A stretch of DNA of 64,000 nucleotides from Acidobacteria bacterium RIFCSPLOWO2_12_FULL_68_19 (GCA_001767525.1 MELF01000015.1:1-64000); one strand, 5' to 3'; shown: positions 15,600 through 25,162, counted from the stretch's first letter. Numbers and translations: made by a program. The notes: generated by a model not told the origin, from the sequence alone.

Positions 15600-16616
15600 T
15601 CATCCTCCGTGCTCCAGAACAACCTTCATTCGCTGCCCGCCGCCGTCCGATCCGAGCATGCCGATGGCGGCCTTCAGATCGACGAGCGGCATCACGTCGC
15701 TGATGAGCGGCTCGAGCCGCACCTGGCCGCGCTCGACCAGTCCGATCGCGCCCGGGTAGTCCTCGCTCTTGGCGACGCGCGCGTTGATGAGCGAGAGCTC
15801 CTTGTAATACAGATCGTAGAACGGCAGCGCGCCGTCCTTGGCCGTGATGATCCCGTACATCAGGATGCGGCCGCCCGATCGCACCATCGTCACGGCCGAG
15901 GCGAGCTGCTGCACGACGCCGGTCGTCTCGATCACCACGTCCGGTCCCCGTCCCTCGGTCGCCTCCCGCACCGTGCGCACCGCCTCCTCGCCGCCCGGAA
16001 CCGTCATGTCGGCGCCGAGCCGCTCGGCCAGGGCGCGCTTGTCCGCGCTCCGCGTCACGCCGATGACCGTGGCGCCCCGTGCCTTCGCCAGCTGGACGTG
16101 CAACTGCCCGGTCACGCCGAGACCGAGCACCACCACGGACTCGTCCGGGAAGATGTCGATCCGCCGCTGCGCGTGCAGGCAGGTGGTGAGCACCTGGATG
16201 ATCGGCGCGGCGCGGCCTTCGATGCCGTCCGGGAGCGGGAAGACGTGGGTCGCGGGCGCGGCGAGGTACTCGGCGAAGCCGCCGTTGGCGTCGCGGCCGA
16301 GGAGCTGCCCGTTCGGGCAGAGGTGCGTCTGCCCGATCCGGCAGTGGAAGCAGGCGCCGCAGTAGAGCTCCGGATCGACGATGACCCGATCGCCGGTCCG
16401 GACGGACGCGCCGCCGGCATCGACGACGTCGCCCGCCATCTCGTGCCCCATGATGCGCGGGTAGCGGACCGGGATCGAGCCGTTGAAGATCTTGTAATCG
16501 GTGCCGCAGATGCCGCTGTGCGTCACCCGCACCAGGACGTCGCCGGCGCCGCGGGCGGGCCGCGCCACCTCGTCGAGCACCAGCTCGCCCGGGGCGGTCA
16601 GGACCATGGCCTTCAT
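15600..16616 (-). CDS. Zinc-dependent medium-chain alcohol dehydrogenase
   Basis: 338 residues of the medium-chain dehydrogenase/reductase family. Catalytic zinc ligands lie in SGICGTDYK, MGHEMAG and the structural zinc cluster in YCGACFHCRIGQTHLC. The Rossmann motif is VVVLGLGVTGQLHVQLAK. It oxidises an alcohol or polyol with NAD(P). It lies between a hydroxyacid dehydrogenase and a GlcG-like gene, which suggests a small catabolic cluster supplied by the downstream transporter; that link is inference. The spacer upstream of it holds an inverted GTGGAAA-word island. Confidence 0.88.
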   Translation of the reverse strand: MKAMVLTAPGELVLDEVARPARGAGDVLVRVTHSGICGTDYKIFNGSIPVRYPRIMGHEMAGDVVDAGGASVRTGDRVIVDPELYCGACFHCRIGQTHLCPNGQLLGRDANGGFAEYLAAPATHVFPLPDGIEGRAAPIIQVLTTCLHAQRRIDIFPDESVVVLGLGVTGQLHVQLAKARGATVIGVTRSADKRALAERLGADMTVPGGEEAVRTVREATEGRGPDVVIETTGVVQQLASAVTMVRSGGRILMYGIITAKDGALPFYDLYYKELSLINARVAKSEDYPGAIGLVERGQVRLEPLISDVMPLVDLKAAIGMLGSDGGGQRMKVVLEHGG

Positions 16617-16630
16617 GGCGTCAGGGGGAG

Positions 16631-16810
16631 ACGTGGAAAAGTGGAGAAGTGGAAAGAAGTGGAAAAAGTAGAAGAAGTGGAAAAAGTGGAAGAAGTACCT
16701 TCACCGTGGGTCCGGCACACATGCCACGTCCTCTTCCATTCCCTTCCACTTTTCCACTTTTCCACTTTTCCACTTCTTTCCACTTCTTTCCACTTCTCTA
16801 CTTTCCACGT
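16631..16810. repeat. Inverted purine/pyrimidine word island
   Basis: The left arm (about 16631-16695) reiterates GTGGAAAAAGTGGAAGAA words, the right arm (about 16728-16810) reiterates TTCCACTTTTCCACTTC words, with an unrelated centre of about 35 bases. The right arm runs into the last codons of the hydroxyacid dehydrogenase gene. It would form a long imperfect hairpin downstream of that gene. Confidence 0.8.
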
Positions 16811-17781
16811 CCACTCTGAAGAACCTCCGGGTTGACCGGATTCCTCGGCGGCCGGCCGGTCAGCACCGCCACCACTTCCTGCGCCGCCTTCGTCTGCAGC
16901 TCGACGAGCGACTCCTCGGAATAGAAGCTCGTATGCGGCGTGACGATCACGTTGTCGCGGCCGAAGAGCGGCGATCCGGCCGGCGGCGGCTCCTGCACCA
17001 TGACGTCGAGCGCCGCGCCGGCGATCTCGCCGGCGTCGAGCGCCGCGGCGAGCGCCGCTTCGTCGACGATCGGCCCCCGCGCCGTGTTCACGAGGTACGC
17101 GGTCCGCTTCATCTGCCTGAACGCATCGGCGTTGAACAGGTTGCGCGTCTCCGGCACGAGCGGGCTGTGGATCGACACGTAGTCGGACGTCGTGACGAGC
17201 GTCGGGAAATCGACGCCATCGACGCCCGCGCGCGCGAAGACGTCCCGCGCGACGTAGGGGTCGAAGGCGATCACCTTCATGCCGAACGCCTTCGCCTTCG
17301 GCACCACGAGCTGCGGGATGCGGCCGAAGCCGACGAGCCCGAGCACGCTGCCGCGGAGCCGGTGGATCGGCACCACGTTCGGCATCTTCCAGGTGCCGGC
17401 GTGCACCTGCGCGTTGATGAACGGAATCTTCCTGACGACGGCGAGCAGGAGCGCCATCGTGTGATCCGACACCTCGTCGATGCAGTAGTCGGGAACCTTC
17501 GTGACGACGATCCCCTTCTTCGTGGCCTCGGGGATGTCGACGTTGTCGACGCCGATGCCGAACCGGGAGATGACGCGGCACTTCGTCAGTTGCCGCACCA
17601 TGTCGCCGGTGATCTTCGCGTAGGTCACGAGGATGGCGTCGGCGTCGCGGGCGAGGCGGAGGATCGCCTCGGAGGTCGGCTCGGAAGCGAGCTCGAGCCT
17701 TGCGCCGACCCGCGAGAGCACCTCGCGGGCCGGGTCGAGATTGGGGAAGACGGAATCCGCGACGGCGACCTGGTAGGACAT
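16798..17781 (-). CDS. D-2-hydroxyacid dehydrogenase (CtBP-like)
   Basis: 327 residues of the D-isomer specific 2-hydroxyacid dehydrogenase family. Catalytic residues are visible as Arg in VNTARGPIVDE, Glu in MVQEPPP and His in IVTPHTSFYS; the NAD motif is LGLVGFGRIPQLV. It reduces or oxidises a 2-oxoacid/2-hydroxyacid pair; the substrate is not clear, and the group is often labelled C-terminal-binding-protein-like. The last codons coincide with the edge of the inverted island at 16631-16810. Same strand as the dehydrogenase and peptidase genes on either side. Confidence 0.85.
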   Translation of the reverse strand: MSYQVAVADSVFPNLDPAREVLSRVGARLELASEPTSEAILRLARDADAILVTYAKITGDMVRQLTKCRVISRFGIGVDNVDIPEATKKGIVVTKVPDYCIDEVSDHTMALLLAVVRKIPFINAQVHAGTWKMPNVVPIHRLRGSVLGLVGFGRIPQLVVPKAKAFGMKVIAFDPYVARDVFARAGVDGVDFPTLVTTSDYVSIHSPLVPETRNLFNADAFRQMKRTAYLVNTARGPIVDEAALAAALDAGEIAGAALDVMVQEPPPAGSPLFGRDNVIVTPHTSFYSEESLVELQTKAAQEVVAVLTGRPPRNPVNPEVLQSGRGK

Positions 17782-17788
17782 CTGTGAT

Positions 17789-17905
17789 GTTGTCGGTGGT
17801 CAGTGGTCAGTGGTCAGTTGTCCGTGCGTTGCCAGCTTCCGGTCTTCGGGTTGAGCGCCCGAGGCCTCACTCCGACAACCGACAACTGACAACCGGCAAC
17901 TGCGA
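17789..17905. repeat. Inverted GGTCAGT/ACTGACC word island
   Basis: The left arm repeats GGTCAGT (three times within 17795-17815) and continues GTTGTCCG; the right arm (about 17870-17900) reads GACAACCGACAACTGACAAC, the complementary wording. It fills the spacer between the M24 peptidase stop and the hydroxyacid dehydrogenase start. Confidence 0.7.
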
Positions 17906-17906
17906 C

Positions 17907-19214
17907 TTACCGCGCCATCGCCTCTTCCATGTGTTCCATGCGCGTGAACACCACCGGACCGTTCGCGCTGACGAGGACGTTCTCCTCCAGGCGGCATGTC
18001 TGCTCGAGCAGCGGATGCCCGGCGAACGTCTCGATCGCGAAGTACATGTTCTCCTTGATCTCGGCGGGGTACTTCAGCGAGTAGGCGCGCGACATCCACA
18101 TCCCCTCGTAGAGCGTGATGCCGATGCTGTGGGCGAACTGCTGCAGCGTCACCGTCCCGTACGTGTCGTCGTCGTACTTGGGGAACCTGGCGGCAACGTC
18201 CGCCGTGGTGTTGCCCGGCTTGAGCTGCTCGAGGCCCGCGTACATCGAGTCGTACACCTCGCGGTAGAGGTCGATCTCCTGCGGCTTCATCTTCGTGCCG
18301 TACGGTCCGCCGCACTTGAAGCAGCGCACGAAATCGATGAAGTAGCCCGACGGCCCGACCGCGTTGATGTCGACGATGACGAGGTCGCCCTGGCGGATGA
18401 GCTTGTCGGTCGCCCACCGGCGGTACGGGCTGGTGTTGCCGCCCGAGGCGACGATGATGTCGTAGATGATCTCGCAACCGCGCTCCAGCATGAACTCGTG
18501 GACCTTCGCCTCGATCTCGCGCTCGCGCACGCCCGGCTTGAGCCACTCGTACTTGATCTTCCACATCGCCGCGTCGCCGATGCTCGAGGCCTGCTTGAGC
18601 AGCTCGATCTCGTCGCGCGTCTTCACGACGCGGGCGCGCGACACGGCCGGCCAGCCGTTGACGATCGTCAACCCCGCCTTGGTGAACGCTTCGAAAGCGG
18701 GCATGTCGAGGTTGTCAATCCCGATCTTCTCCTTCAGGACGCCGTGCTCCTTGAGCACCTCGATGACGCTCTCGGCCATGCGCCCGGCCATGTAGGGCAC
18801 CGCGCCCTCGGCCCATTGCCAGGTGATGGCCGGGCGGATGCGTCCTTCCATCCACGGCAGGTCGATCTTGGCGCACTGCAGGTCGGAGCCGGCCGTTTCA
18901 AACAGCGTCGGCGTGCCTTCAGTGGGAACGACGGCGTACCGGATGTTGATGTTGTACTTCCAGTTCCCCTGGTAGGATGCGGTCGCGTAGCGGATGTTCG
19001 CACCCGCGAACAGCACCAGCGCGCCGAGGCCTTCCTTCTTCATCTCGGCCTGCAGCTTGGCCAGGCGCTCCTTCCGCAGCCGGTCGAAATCGACGCGGTA
19101 CTGCCAGTCCGCGCCGGTCTGGCTGTACAAGCGCCCGGGGTCGTACTCGTGCGGCTTGCCGAGCCAGCTCAGATCCATCCCATTGCTCTTCGTCGGGTCA
19201 ACAACCATGCTCAT
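17907..19214 (-). CDS. M24-family Xaa-Pro aminopeptidase-like protein
   Basis: 435 residues with a creatinase-type N-domain and a pita-bread catalytic domain. The five metal ligands can be placed: two Asp in VIVDINAVGPSGYFIDFVR, His in HSIGITLYEG, Glu in AIETFAG and Glu in RLEENVLVSANG. Members hydrolyse X-Pro peptides or related amides such as creatine and dimethylsulfoniopropionate. A -10-like box, read TATAGT on this strand, lies about 50 bases upstream inside a 17-mer shared with the molybdenum hydroxylase operon. Confidence 0.85.
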   Translation of the reverse strand: MSMVVDPTKSNGMDLSWLGKPHEYDPGRLYSQTGADWQYRVDFDRLRKERLAKLQAEMKKEGLGALVLFAGANIRYATASYQGNWKYNINIRYAVVPTEGTPTLFETAGSDLQCAKIDLPWMEGRIRPAITWQWAEGAVPYMAGRMAESVIEVLKEHGVLKEKIGIDNLDMPAFEAFTKAGLTIVNGWPAVSRARVVKTRDEIELLKQASSIGDAAMWKIKYEWLKPGVREREIEAKVHEFMLERGCEIIYDIIVASGGNTSPYRRWATDKLIRQGDLVIVDINAVGPSGYFIDFVRCFKCGGPYGTKMKPQEIDLYREVYDSMYAGLEQLKPGNTTADVAARFPKYDDDTYGTVTLQQFAHSIGITLYEGMWMSRAYSLKYPAEIKENMYFAIETFAGHPLLEQTCRLEENVLVSANGPVVFTRMEHMEEAMAR

Positions 19215-19260
19215 TGAACTGCTACTCCCTCAAGGCGGGGACACTCCGCGCACAAAGACT

Positions 19261-19277
19261 TCCCACTATACATCGCG
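19261..19277 (-). promoter_or_regulatory. Promoter-like 17-mer upstream of the M24 gene
   Basis: TCCCACTATACATCGCG, read on the minus strand as CGCGATG-TATAGT-GGGA, with TATAGT as a good -10. The identical 17-mer lies at 38268-38284 upstream of the molybdenum hydroxylase operon at nearly the same distance from the start codon (about 50 bases). No consensus -35 is obvious. Confidence 0.5.
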
Positions 19278-19301
19278 GATTGATGATCCTGGAAGGCGGC
19301 G

Positions 19302-19357
19302 GGCTCCGGGCGTTGGGCTCTGGCGTGCCGGAAGCCAGGAGCCCAACGCCCGGAGCC
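19302..19357. repeat. Long hairpin downstream of the LVIVD gene
   Basis: The arm at 19302-19324 (GGCTCCGGGCGTTGGGCTC then TGGC) pairs with 19334-19357 with a single unpaired base, giving a 23-bp stem and a 9-base loop. It starts 6 bases after the LVIVD gene stop, the position of a terminator, but lacks a T-tract. Confidence 0.75.
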
Positions 19358-19362
19358 GGAAT

Positions 19363-20949
19363 CTACCGCGTCTCGGTCGGCGCCTGACCGGGCCGTGGAC
19401 CGGTGTACTCCAGGATGAACAGGCCGGCGCCGATGCGATCGGACGCGTAGGCGAGGCCGCGATGATCGATGTCGACGTCGTTCATCTGGATGACGACCGG
19501 CTGCCCTTTGGCGATCGGATGCGAATTCGCGTTCGTTCTCGGCAGGTAGTGGCCGATCTCCCGGATGCTGTAGGGATTCGACAGGTCGACCACGCGCACG
19601 CCGGCGTTGAAATAGGCGAGCCAGGCCATCTTGTCGGTGAACCGGTTGATCTTGCCGTTGACCGTCTCGGCCGATTGGTGCGGGCCGAACCGGCCGCCCC
19701 GCGTGCAGAAATCCCCCACCGGCACCTGCCACACCGACACCGTCGTCGGCCGCGCCTCGTTGGTGATGTCGACCATGTACGAAGCGGGCCGAATCGGATT
19801 CTCGCACGGCGCCGTGTCGGCGGCGCCGCCCGCCTCGTCCACGACGAACGCGTAGGTCCGCGGCAGCCCTTTCGGACCAATGTTCGGCACCTGGGTGTAC
19901 ACGATCGGCGACACGGTGTGCGGCCCGCGGAACGGCGGATTCATGTCGAGCGACCAGAGCAGCTTCTGCCGGGCCGGATCGGAGATGTCGAACCCCGCGA
20001 TCTGACCGCCCGCGTTCCGGTAGCCGATGTAGAGCCGCTTGTTGTCCTCATCGACCACCGGATGGTGGGTGTACTGCCCTTCGTATCCCGGCTCGCCGTC
20101 CTTGAGCCCCGGGAGCCACGACCGCCCCAGGAACTTCGGCTCGCGCGGGTTCCGCAGGTCGAAGATCTGGACGATCACGTTCCGGAACCCCGGCTCGCCC
20201 GAGGCGGCATAGAAATAGCCGGTGTCGGGCGACCACCATCCCTTGTGCGCGCGGATGATGAACTTGCCGCCGCAGCCGCGGCCGCACGAATCGGGCGGGG
20301 TGCCGGTGATCTCGGCAACGAGCGAGATCTTCGACGGGTCGCTCGTCCGATCGGTGATGTCGAAGATCTGGTACTTGAGGTCCTCGCCGGTCTCGCCTTC
20401 CGTCAACCGCTCGGAGTTGCGGATCAGGTAGTCGCGCCCCGAGCCGTCGAACCTGTAATCGTAGACGACCGATACGCCCCGGGAGTTCCGGTTCGACTCG
20501 TTCGGGATGTGCCAGACGAGCCGCGGGTTGGCCGGATCGTCGACGTTGAGGATGGAGGTGCCGTTCCACTCCTCGCGCTTCGTGATGGGGTTCATCTTGG
20601 GCGTGTCGTCCCAGTAGCTCTCGTGGTGGCCGACGTAGACCCAGCTCCCGTTCGCCGGATCGGCGAGCGTCGTCACGACGAGCGATTCGCGCCCCTGGAG
20701 GTCGCTGTAGCCGACCAGGCGCACGTTGTCGGCGCTCTCGGCGCGGGGATCCGCGGCCGCCTCCCCGCCGCCGGCAGCCGGCGCGGCGCGGCACCCGGCC
20801 GCCAGCCACGTGCCGATGAGCACCGCGCACCCGAGCACTGAGGCTCGACTCACCCCCCCAGGCCACGGAGACACAGAGACACAGAGACCGTTTTTCGATC
20901 TCCGTGCCTCCGTGTCTCTGTGGCTCGTGGCACTGAACATCTGCTGCAT
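19363..20949 (-). CDS. LVIVD-repeat secreted lipoprotein
   Basis: 528 residues. The body contains LVIVD-type propeller repeats (AGFDISDPARQKLLW, VVDLSNPYSIREIGHYLPRT, IFDLRNPREPKFLGR), found in surface or periplasmic proteins of unknown role. A lipobox-like LAAGC near residue 53 suggests a lipoprotein. The first 31 codons cross the inverted island at 20862-20925 and encode a repeat-derived peptide (SHRDTEARRSKNGLCVSVSP). The ATG at 20949 has a good ribosome binding site (AGGGGAGA); a GTG at 20853 would skip the repeat and start just before the signal peptide. Either start is possible. Confidence 0.7.
   Translation of the reverse strand: MQQMFSATSHRDTEARRSKNGLCVSVSPWPGGVSRASVLGCAVLIGTWLAAGCRAAPAAGGGEAAADPRAESADNVRLVGYSDLQGRESLVVTTLADPANGSWVYVGHHESYWDDTPKMNPITKREEWNGTSILNVDDPANPRLVWHIPNESNRNSRGVSVVYDYRFDGSGRDYLIRNSERLTEGETGEDLKYQIFDITDRTSDPSKISLVAEITGTPPDSCGRGCGGKFIIRAHKGWWSPDTGYFYAASGEPGFRNVIVQIFDLRNPREPKFLGRSWLPGLKDGEPGYEGQYTHHPVVDEDNKRLYIGYRNAGGQIAGFDISDPARQKLLWSLDMNPPFRGPHTVSPIVYTQVPNIGPKGLPRTYAFVVDEAGGAADTAPCENPIRPASYMVDITNEARPTTVSVWQVPVGDFCTRGGRFGPHQSAETVNGKINRFTDKMAWLAYFNAGVRVVDLSNPYSIREIGHYLPRTNANSHPIAKGQPVVIQMNDVDIDHRGLAYASDRIGAGLFILEYTGPRPGQAPTETR
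20862..20925. repeat. Inverted GAGACACAGAG word island
   Basis: The left arm reads GCCACGGAGACACAGAGACA and continues with the same word; the right arm (20900-20925) reads CTCCGTGCCTCCGTGTCTCT and continues TGTGGC. The arms pair with several G/A differences. It lies within the 5' codons of the LVIVD frame. Confidence 0.75.
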
Positions 20950-21045
20950 GGTTCTCCCCTCATCACGTCAATACCTGACGACGGCCTCGAGCTGCGGCGC
21001 GCGATGCCCGAAGCCAAGAGCCCACGGTCCAGGAGCCCGACAGCG

Positions 21046-22959
21046 TCAGAACGTCAGTCGGAACCCGATCTGCGCCGTGAGCGGATCGTCGGCGACGATC
21101 GGCACCATGAAGTTGCTGGACGTCCGGTTGCCGGTCGGCGCACCGTAGTTCACGTGGTTCGTGAGGTTGTAGACCTCGAGGAACACCCCCGCCTGGTAGC
21201 GCTGCACGCGCCAGATGTACTGGGCGCGCGCGTCGAGGATCACCTTGTTCGGACCGTCGATGCCGTTACGCACCGCCATTCCCTGCGAGTCGATCTTCGA
21301 GGCGATCGGCCGCGTCAGGTCGTGAACGCCGCGCACGGGGCGGTCGTTGTTGATGCCGTCGCCGTTGACGTCGGACCCAATCGTCTCGTTGATCGGATAG
21401 CCGGAGTAGGCGCGGAACACCATGCCGGCGCCGAGCCCCCGCCAGATATCCACGTTCGCGCTCGACGCGAACGCGTGCTCGTTGTCGCGCAGGCAGGCGC
21501 CGTAGTCGCGCCTCGGGTTCCTGTCGTCGACGAACGCCACGGTCGCGGACCTCGTTCTGGGCGTACGTGTTGCGGTTGCCGGCCAGGTAGTCGGGATGGC
21601 TGTTCTGCGGGCCGAGCGTCAGCGGATCGAGCTGGCCGAACCCGATGAACGCCCAGTCGTTGTCGAACACGACGCGCGGCCCCTGCCGCAGGCTTTCCTG
21701 GACACGGCCGACCCGCACTTCATTGGTGGCGCGGTTGTTCAGCACCGACGTCAGCGTGAAGTTCAGGACGATGTCGCCGGCGTCGTTCTCGTGGCGCGAG
21801 GCATCGACCGTCGCCAGGTCCGCCTCGAGCTCGTCGTTCTCGGTGAGAATCGCCTCGCGCAGCCAGCTGAACTTGATCCGGTGGTTCGTCGACGCCTGAT
21901 AGTCGAATCGCAGGTACGTGTTCGGCCCGGTGAACTTCGTATACGACGAGTACGACGTGGCCAGCGGCGCCGCGTCGGCCGGGAAGTTGAGATTGGCCGC
22001 CTGCTTCTGGTGCGTGTACTCGACGTTGCCGAAGTAGAAGAGCCGGTTCTCGACGATCGGCCCGCCGACATGGCCGCCGAAAACGTGGCTGCTCGAATCG
22101 GGGTTCTCCTCGCCCGCCTTCTTCAGGAAGTAGTCGGTCTTCTGCAGCGCGTTCCCCTGGTAGTACTCGAAGACGCGGCCGTAGACGTTGTTGGTGCCGC
22201 TGCGGGACACCGTGTTCACCACCACGCCGGTCGAGCCGCCGTACTCGGCGCCGTACTGGTGCGTCTGCACCTGGTACTCGGCCATCGAGTCGAGCGAGAT
22301 GCGCGCCTGCGTGCCCTGCGAGCCGCCGAGGCGCGAGTCGTTGTTGAACTGCCCGTCCACGAGGAACAGGTTCGAGGTGGTCGCCTGCCCGTTGGCGCTG
22401 TACTGCCCGCCCTCGAAGGCGCCAGGCTGCAGCGCCGGCACCAGTCCTGGAATCGTCTGCATCAGGCTGAACTGGCTGCGGTTGAACGCCGGCAGGCTGT
22501 CGATGTCCTGGCTGGTGATGTTCACGCCGATGCGGCTCGCGGTCGCCTCGACGAGCGGCGCCTCGGCGGTCACCGTGACGTTTTCCTGCACGCCCGCCAG
22601 CTGCATGGTGAGGTTCAGCGTGACCTCCTGCCCGACGGCGAGCACGAGACCCTGCTGCGTCGTCGTCTGGAACCCCTGCAGCTCCGCTCTCACGGTGTAG
22701 GTGCCCGGCAGCAGCGTCGGGATCGTGAAACGGCCGTCCACTTCGCTGACGGTGGTCCTCTCTTGCCTGTCGCCTGGTTGACGACCGTCACGGTGACCCC
22801 TGGCAGCACCGCTTTCTGCTGGTCGAACACCGTGCCGCTGATATCCGCTGTGCCCCCCTGGGCGAACGCGGGTGCCGCCGACAGCCCGATGCCGAGTGCG
22901 ACGGCCAGGACTGAAGGAAGGATGCGTGCGAGGATACGCGCCAAACCGCTGTGCGTCAT
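21046..22959 (-). pseudogene. Broken Oar-like TonB-dependent receptor
   Basis: The start (MTHSGLARILARILPSVLAV, signal peptide, then GGTADISGTVFDQQKAVLPG) is in one frame; after about 22760 the coding continues in another (ERTTVSEVDGRF, the carboxypeptidase-regulatory domain, plug and early barrel). Near 21541 it jumps again to the last 150 residues ending IGFRLTF. Total coding is about 630 residues against about 960-1,100 for the intact receptors in this window. There is thus at least one frameshift and a deletion of some 300-400 residues in the barrel. The intact version would be an outer-membrane importer. Assembly error cannot be excluded. Confidence 0.8.
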
Positions 22960-23115
22960 GCAATGCCCTCCGTAAGCAGGCCCGCAGCCTGCGCACGGCG
23001 ACGTTACGTGGCGCGTGTCAGGCTGCCAAGGAACGCGGGCGTTCACCCTAGACAACCAGCGCCGGCCCGGTTGGAGCCGGATGCTGGACCCGCGTGGAGA
23101 CTGGCCGACATTCGC

Positions 23116-23952
23116 TCAGCGCTTGCGATCGACTTCCAGGTCGAGCAGCTTCTTGAACTGCTCGGGATTCTGATTGTTGGTGCAGAAGTTCTCGAACAAC
23201 TGGTCCGCCTCCTGACTGAGCGAGTACTTCCGCCACCCGGAGGTCCAGGGTCTGGTCAGCACCTTCGGGTCCTCGGCCGTGAACTGGTACTCGAGGTAGT
23301 TCCTGGAAGGACGTCTGATTCGTTCGACGATCCGCAGTTGGTCGCTGTGATACCAGCCGTTGTTCATGACCCAGGTCCGCTCGTCGATGGCGATGCTGTC
23401 GATGACGAGCGTATCGCCCTCCCACCAGGCGCTGCTGTTGCCGTAGAAGAGGGGATCTGGATACTCGGGATGCGGACGCTTGTCGGTGTAGACGAGGCGC
23501 CAGTCGTTGCTGACCTCGATGAGCTGCACGAACATGCCGGGGATCGTGATGATCTGGAACGGGTGCGGATTCGAGACGAATACGCCCGGCACTCCCAGCG
23601 GCAGACAGTTGACCCCTGGGCTCAGCAACTGAATCTCGGTCCGCGTCATGCCCTCCAGCTTCGCCTTGACCTCGGGCCGGACGGGCACGGGCTCCTCCTC
23701 GAGGGGCTCCCGGCGAGTCCGGCTCCACGCGCTCGGGCGGCCAATCACGCCGGAGAACCACACCCCGGACAGATCCGGCCGGCCGTCGGCCATCCGCGGC
23801 GCGGGTCCACCGGGAGGGAGCGGATCGGGTTCCGTGGTGCCGATCGCCTCGACAAGCGCTCCCCGCCCCTGGGCAGCCGCCGTGCCGGACAGGACGGCGG
23901 CCGCGGCAAGCAGCGCACACACGTACATCGGATAGCCGACTCGCGATGTCAT
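23116..23952 (-). CDS. Secreted protein of unknown function, paralogue of 33485-34348
   Basis: About 278 residues with a signal peptide ending near TAAAQG. Distinct motifs are PDPLPPGGPAPRMADGRPDL, GNSSAWWEGDTLVIDS, NNGWYHSDQLRIVERIRRPS and a C-terminal NFCTNNQNPEQF. The family is common in Acidobacteriota but has no assigned function that I know of. Clearly homologous over its whole length to the protein at 33485-34348, and more distantly to 55079-55897. The second ATG (23952) is chosen for its GTGAGGT ribosome binding site, conserved with the paralogue. It lies directly upstream of the broken TonB receptor. Confidence 0.75.
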   Translation of the reverse strand: MTSRVGYPMYVCALLAAAAVLSGTAAAQGRGALVEAIGTTEPDPLPPGGPAPRMADGRPDLSGVWFSGVIGRPSAWSRTRREPLEEEPVPVRPEVKAKLEGMTRTEIQLLSPGVNCLPLGVPGVFVSNPHPFQIITIPGMFVQLIEVSNDWRLVYTDKRPHPEYPDPLFYGNSSAWWEGDTLVIDSIAIDERTWVMNNGWYHSDQLRIVERIRRPSRNYLEYQFTAEDPKVLTRPWTSGWRKYSLSQEADQLFENFCTNNQNPEQFKKLLDLEVDRKR

Positions 23953-24007
23953 GCGAACCTCACTGAGCATGGGTTGAGGGGGGACACGGCACGTCGTGGA
24001 ATCACGA

Positions 24008-24517
24008 TCACAGTCCCCACGGTATCAGACGTCCGACCCAGATCACCGCAATCCACAGGGAGAGCGACGTTGCCGCGATGACCTTGGCGGCAAAGGGCGC
24101 CTCGTCTCCCGGCCCCAGGTCGTCCACGGCGCTCGACATGCCCGTCAGATAGAAGGCCAGCAGGTTGAGCCCGGCGAGGGCGATGAACAGCAGCTTCAAC
24201 TGAAGCCAGAGGTTCGCGATGAGGACGCTGTACGGATGCACGCCTTCGAGGTTGGCGCCAAGCCCCGTCACGAACGACAGGCCGCTCACGACACAGAGCA
24301 CGAAGCCGACGACGGCCCAGGGAAGAAACCGTCTCAAGGGGGCGACCGGCACCGCCTTCGCCATTCCGAGCAGGCGCAGATCGAACATCCCGACTATCCC
24401 AACCAGGAGGGCGAGCCCGGCGAAATGCAGGATCTCGCAGAGCGACCATCCCCAATCCGTGCCCATGAGCACTTCCATGGACGGCCATCTGAGCCAATAC
24501 GCGATAAGAGGTCCCAT
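24008..24517 (-). CDS. Four-helix membrane protein (DUF6644-like)
   Basis: 169 residues with four or five hydrophobic segments; opening WSLCEILHFAGLALLVGIVG and DLRLLGMAKAVPVAPL are characteristic of a family of small bacterial membrane proteins I associate with DUF6644, from memory. The His in the first segment could bind haem or quinone. It follows a related membrane gene by 9 bases on the same strand and precedes the secreted unknown protein, so these form one short operon. Function unknown. Confidence 0.65.
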   Translation of the reverse strand: MGPLIAYWLRWPSMEVLMGTDWGWSLCEILHFAGLALLVGIVGMFDLRLLGMAKAVPVAPLRRFLPWAVVGFVLCVVSGLSFVTGLGANLEGVHPYSVLIANLWLQLKLLFIALAGLNLLAFYLTGMSSAVDDLGPGDEAPFAAKVIAATSLSLWIAVIWVGRLIPWGL

Positions 24518-24526
24518 CGGAATTCC

Positions 24527-25138
24527 TCACATGCTCCGCCGCAGTGACACACCCCAGCCGGGGCCACGGGCAATGGCGCGCCAGCCCACTCCTCCCACGA
24601 GCAACAGCAGCAGCAGCAGCAGGAACGCGTTCAACGTCGACCGCCGCACATCGCCGTTATAGGCCATCAAGCGTCCTGACACGATCGCCACGACCCACAG
24701 GACGAGCGACGTGCCAGCCAGGATCTTCGCCTTCGTCGTTGGGGGCGTGTCGCCACGTCCTGAACGCCCGCGGAAGACTTCGCCGTAGATCATCTGGAGG
24801 GTCACCACCGCGAGCGCAATCGACCCGAGCTTCACGTAGAAGATCGGATCGGTGAGAAACGTCACGGCGCTCGTGGGCAGCAGGACCAGGCCCGACAGGG
24901 CGTTGAACCAGAAGCCCACCCACATCTGGCGAAAGAAGCCCTCCATCGATCCCAGGGGCACGCTCCGGCCGTATCCGAGGATACGGAGGTCGACGGCGAC
25001 GTTCGGGCCGACGAGCATGGCGAGACCGATGGCGTGCAGCGCGAGCAGGAAGGTGTACGGGAAGGTCGAGCCGAGCGCGTCCGACTCGCGTACCCACGTC
25101 GCCAAGCCGCTGTCCTGAAGCCAGTGCAGGAATTCCAT
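24527..25138 (-). CDS. Membrane protein related to its downstream neighbour
   Basis: 203 residues with five or six hydrophobic segments. The segment FPYTFLLALHAIGLAMLVGP followed by NVAVDLRILGYGRSVPLG parallels the downstream protein (LHFAGLALLVGI, then DLRLLGMAK), so the two probably arose by duplication and may form a heterodimer. The C-terminus has a run of leucines and a positively charged tail. It follows the DUF6152-like gene on the same strand by 24 bases. Function unknown. Confidence 0.65.
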   Translation of the reverse strand: MEFLHWLQDSGLATWVRESDALGSTFPYTFLLALHAIGLAMLVGPNVAVDLRILGYGRSVPLGSMEGFFRQMWVGFWFNALSGLVLLPTSAVTFLTDPIFYVKLGSIALAVVTLQMIYGEVFRGRSGRGDTPPTTKAKILAGTSLVLWVVAIVSGRLMAYNGDVRRSTLNAFLLLLLLLLVGGVGWRAIARGPGWGVSLRRSM

Positions 25139-25162
25139 GACGTGAGTCCCGGACCGACCTCG

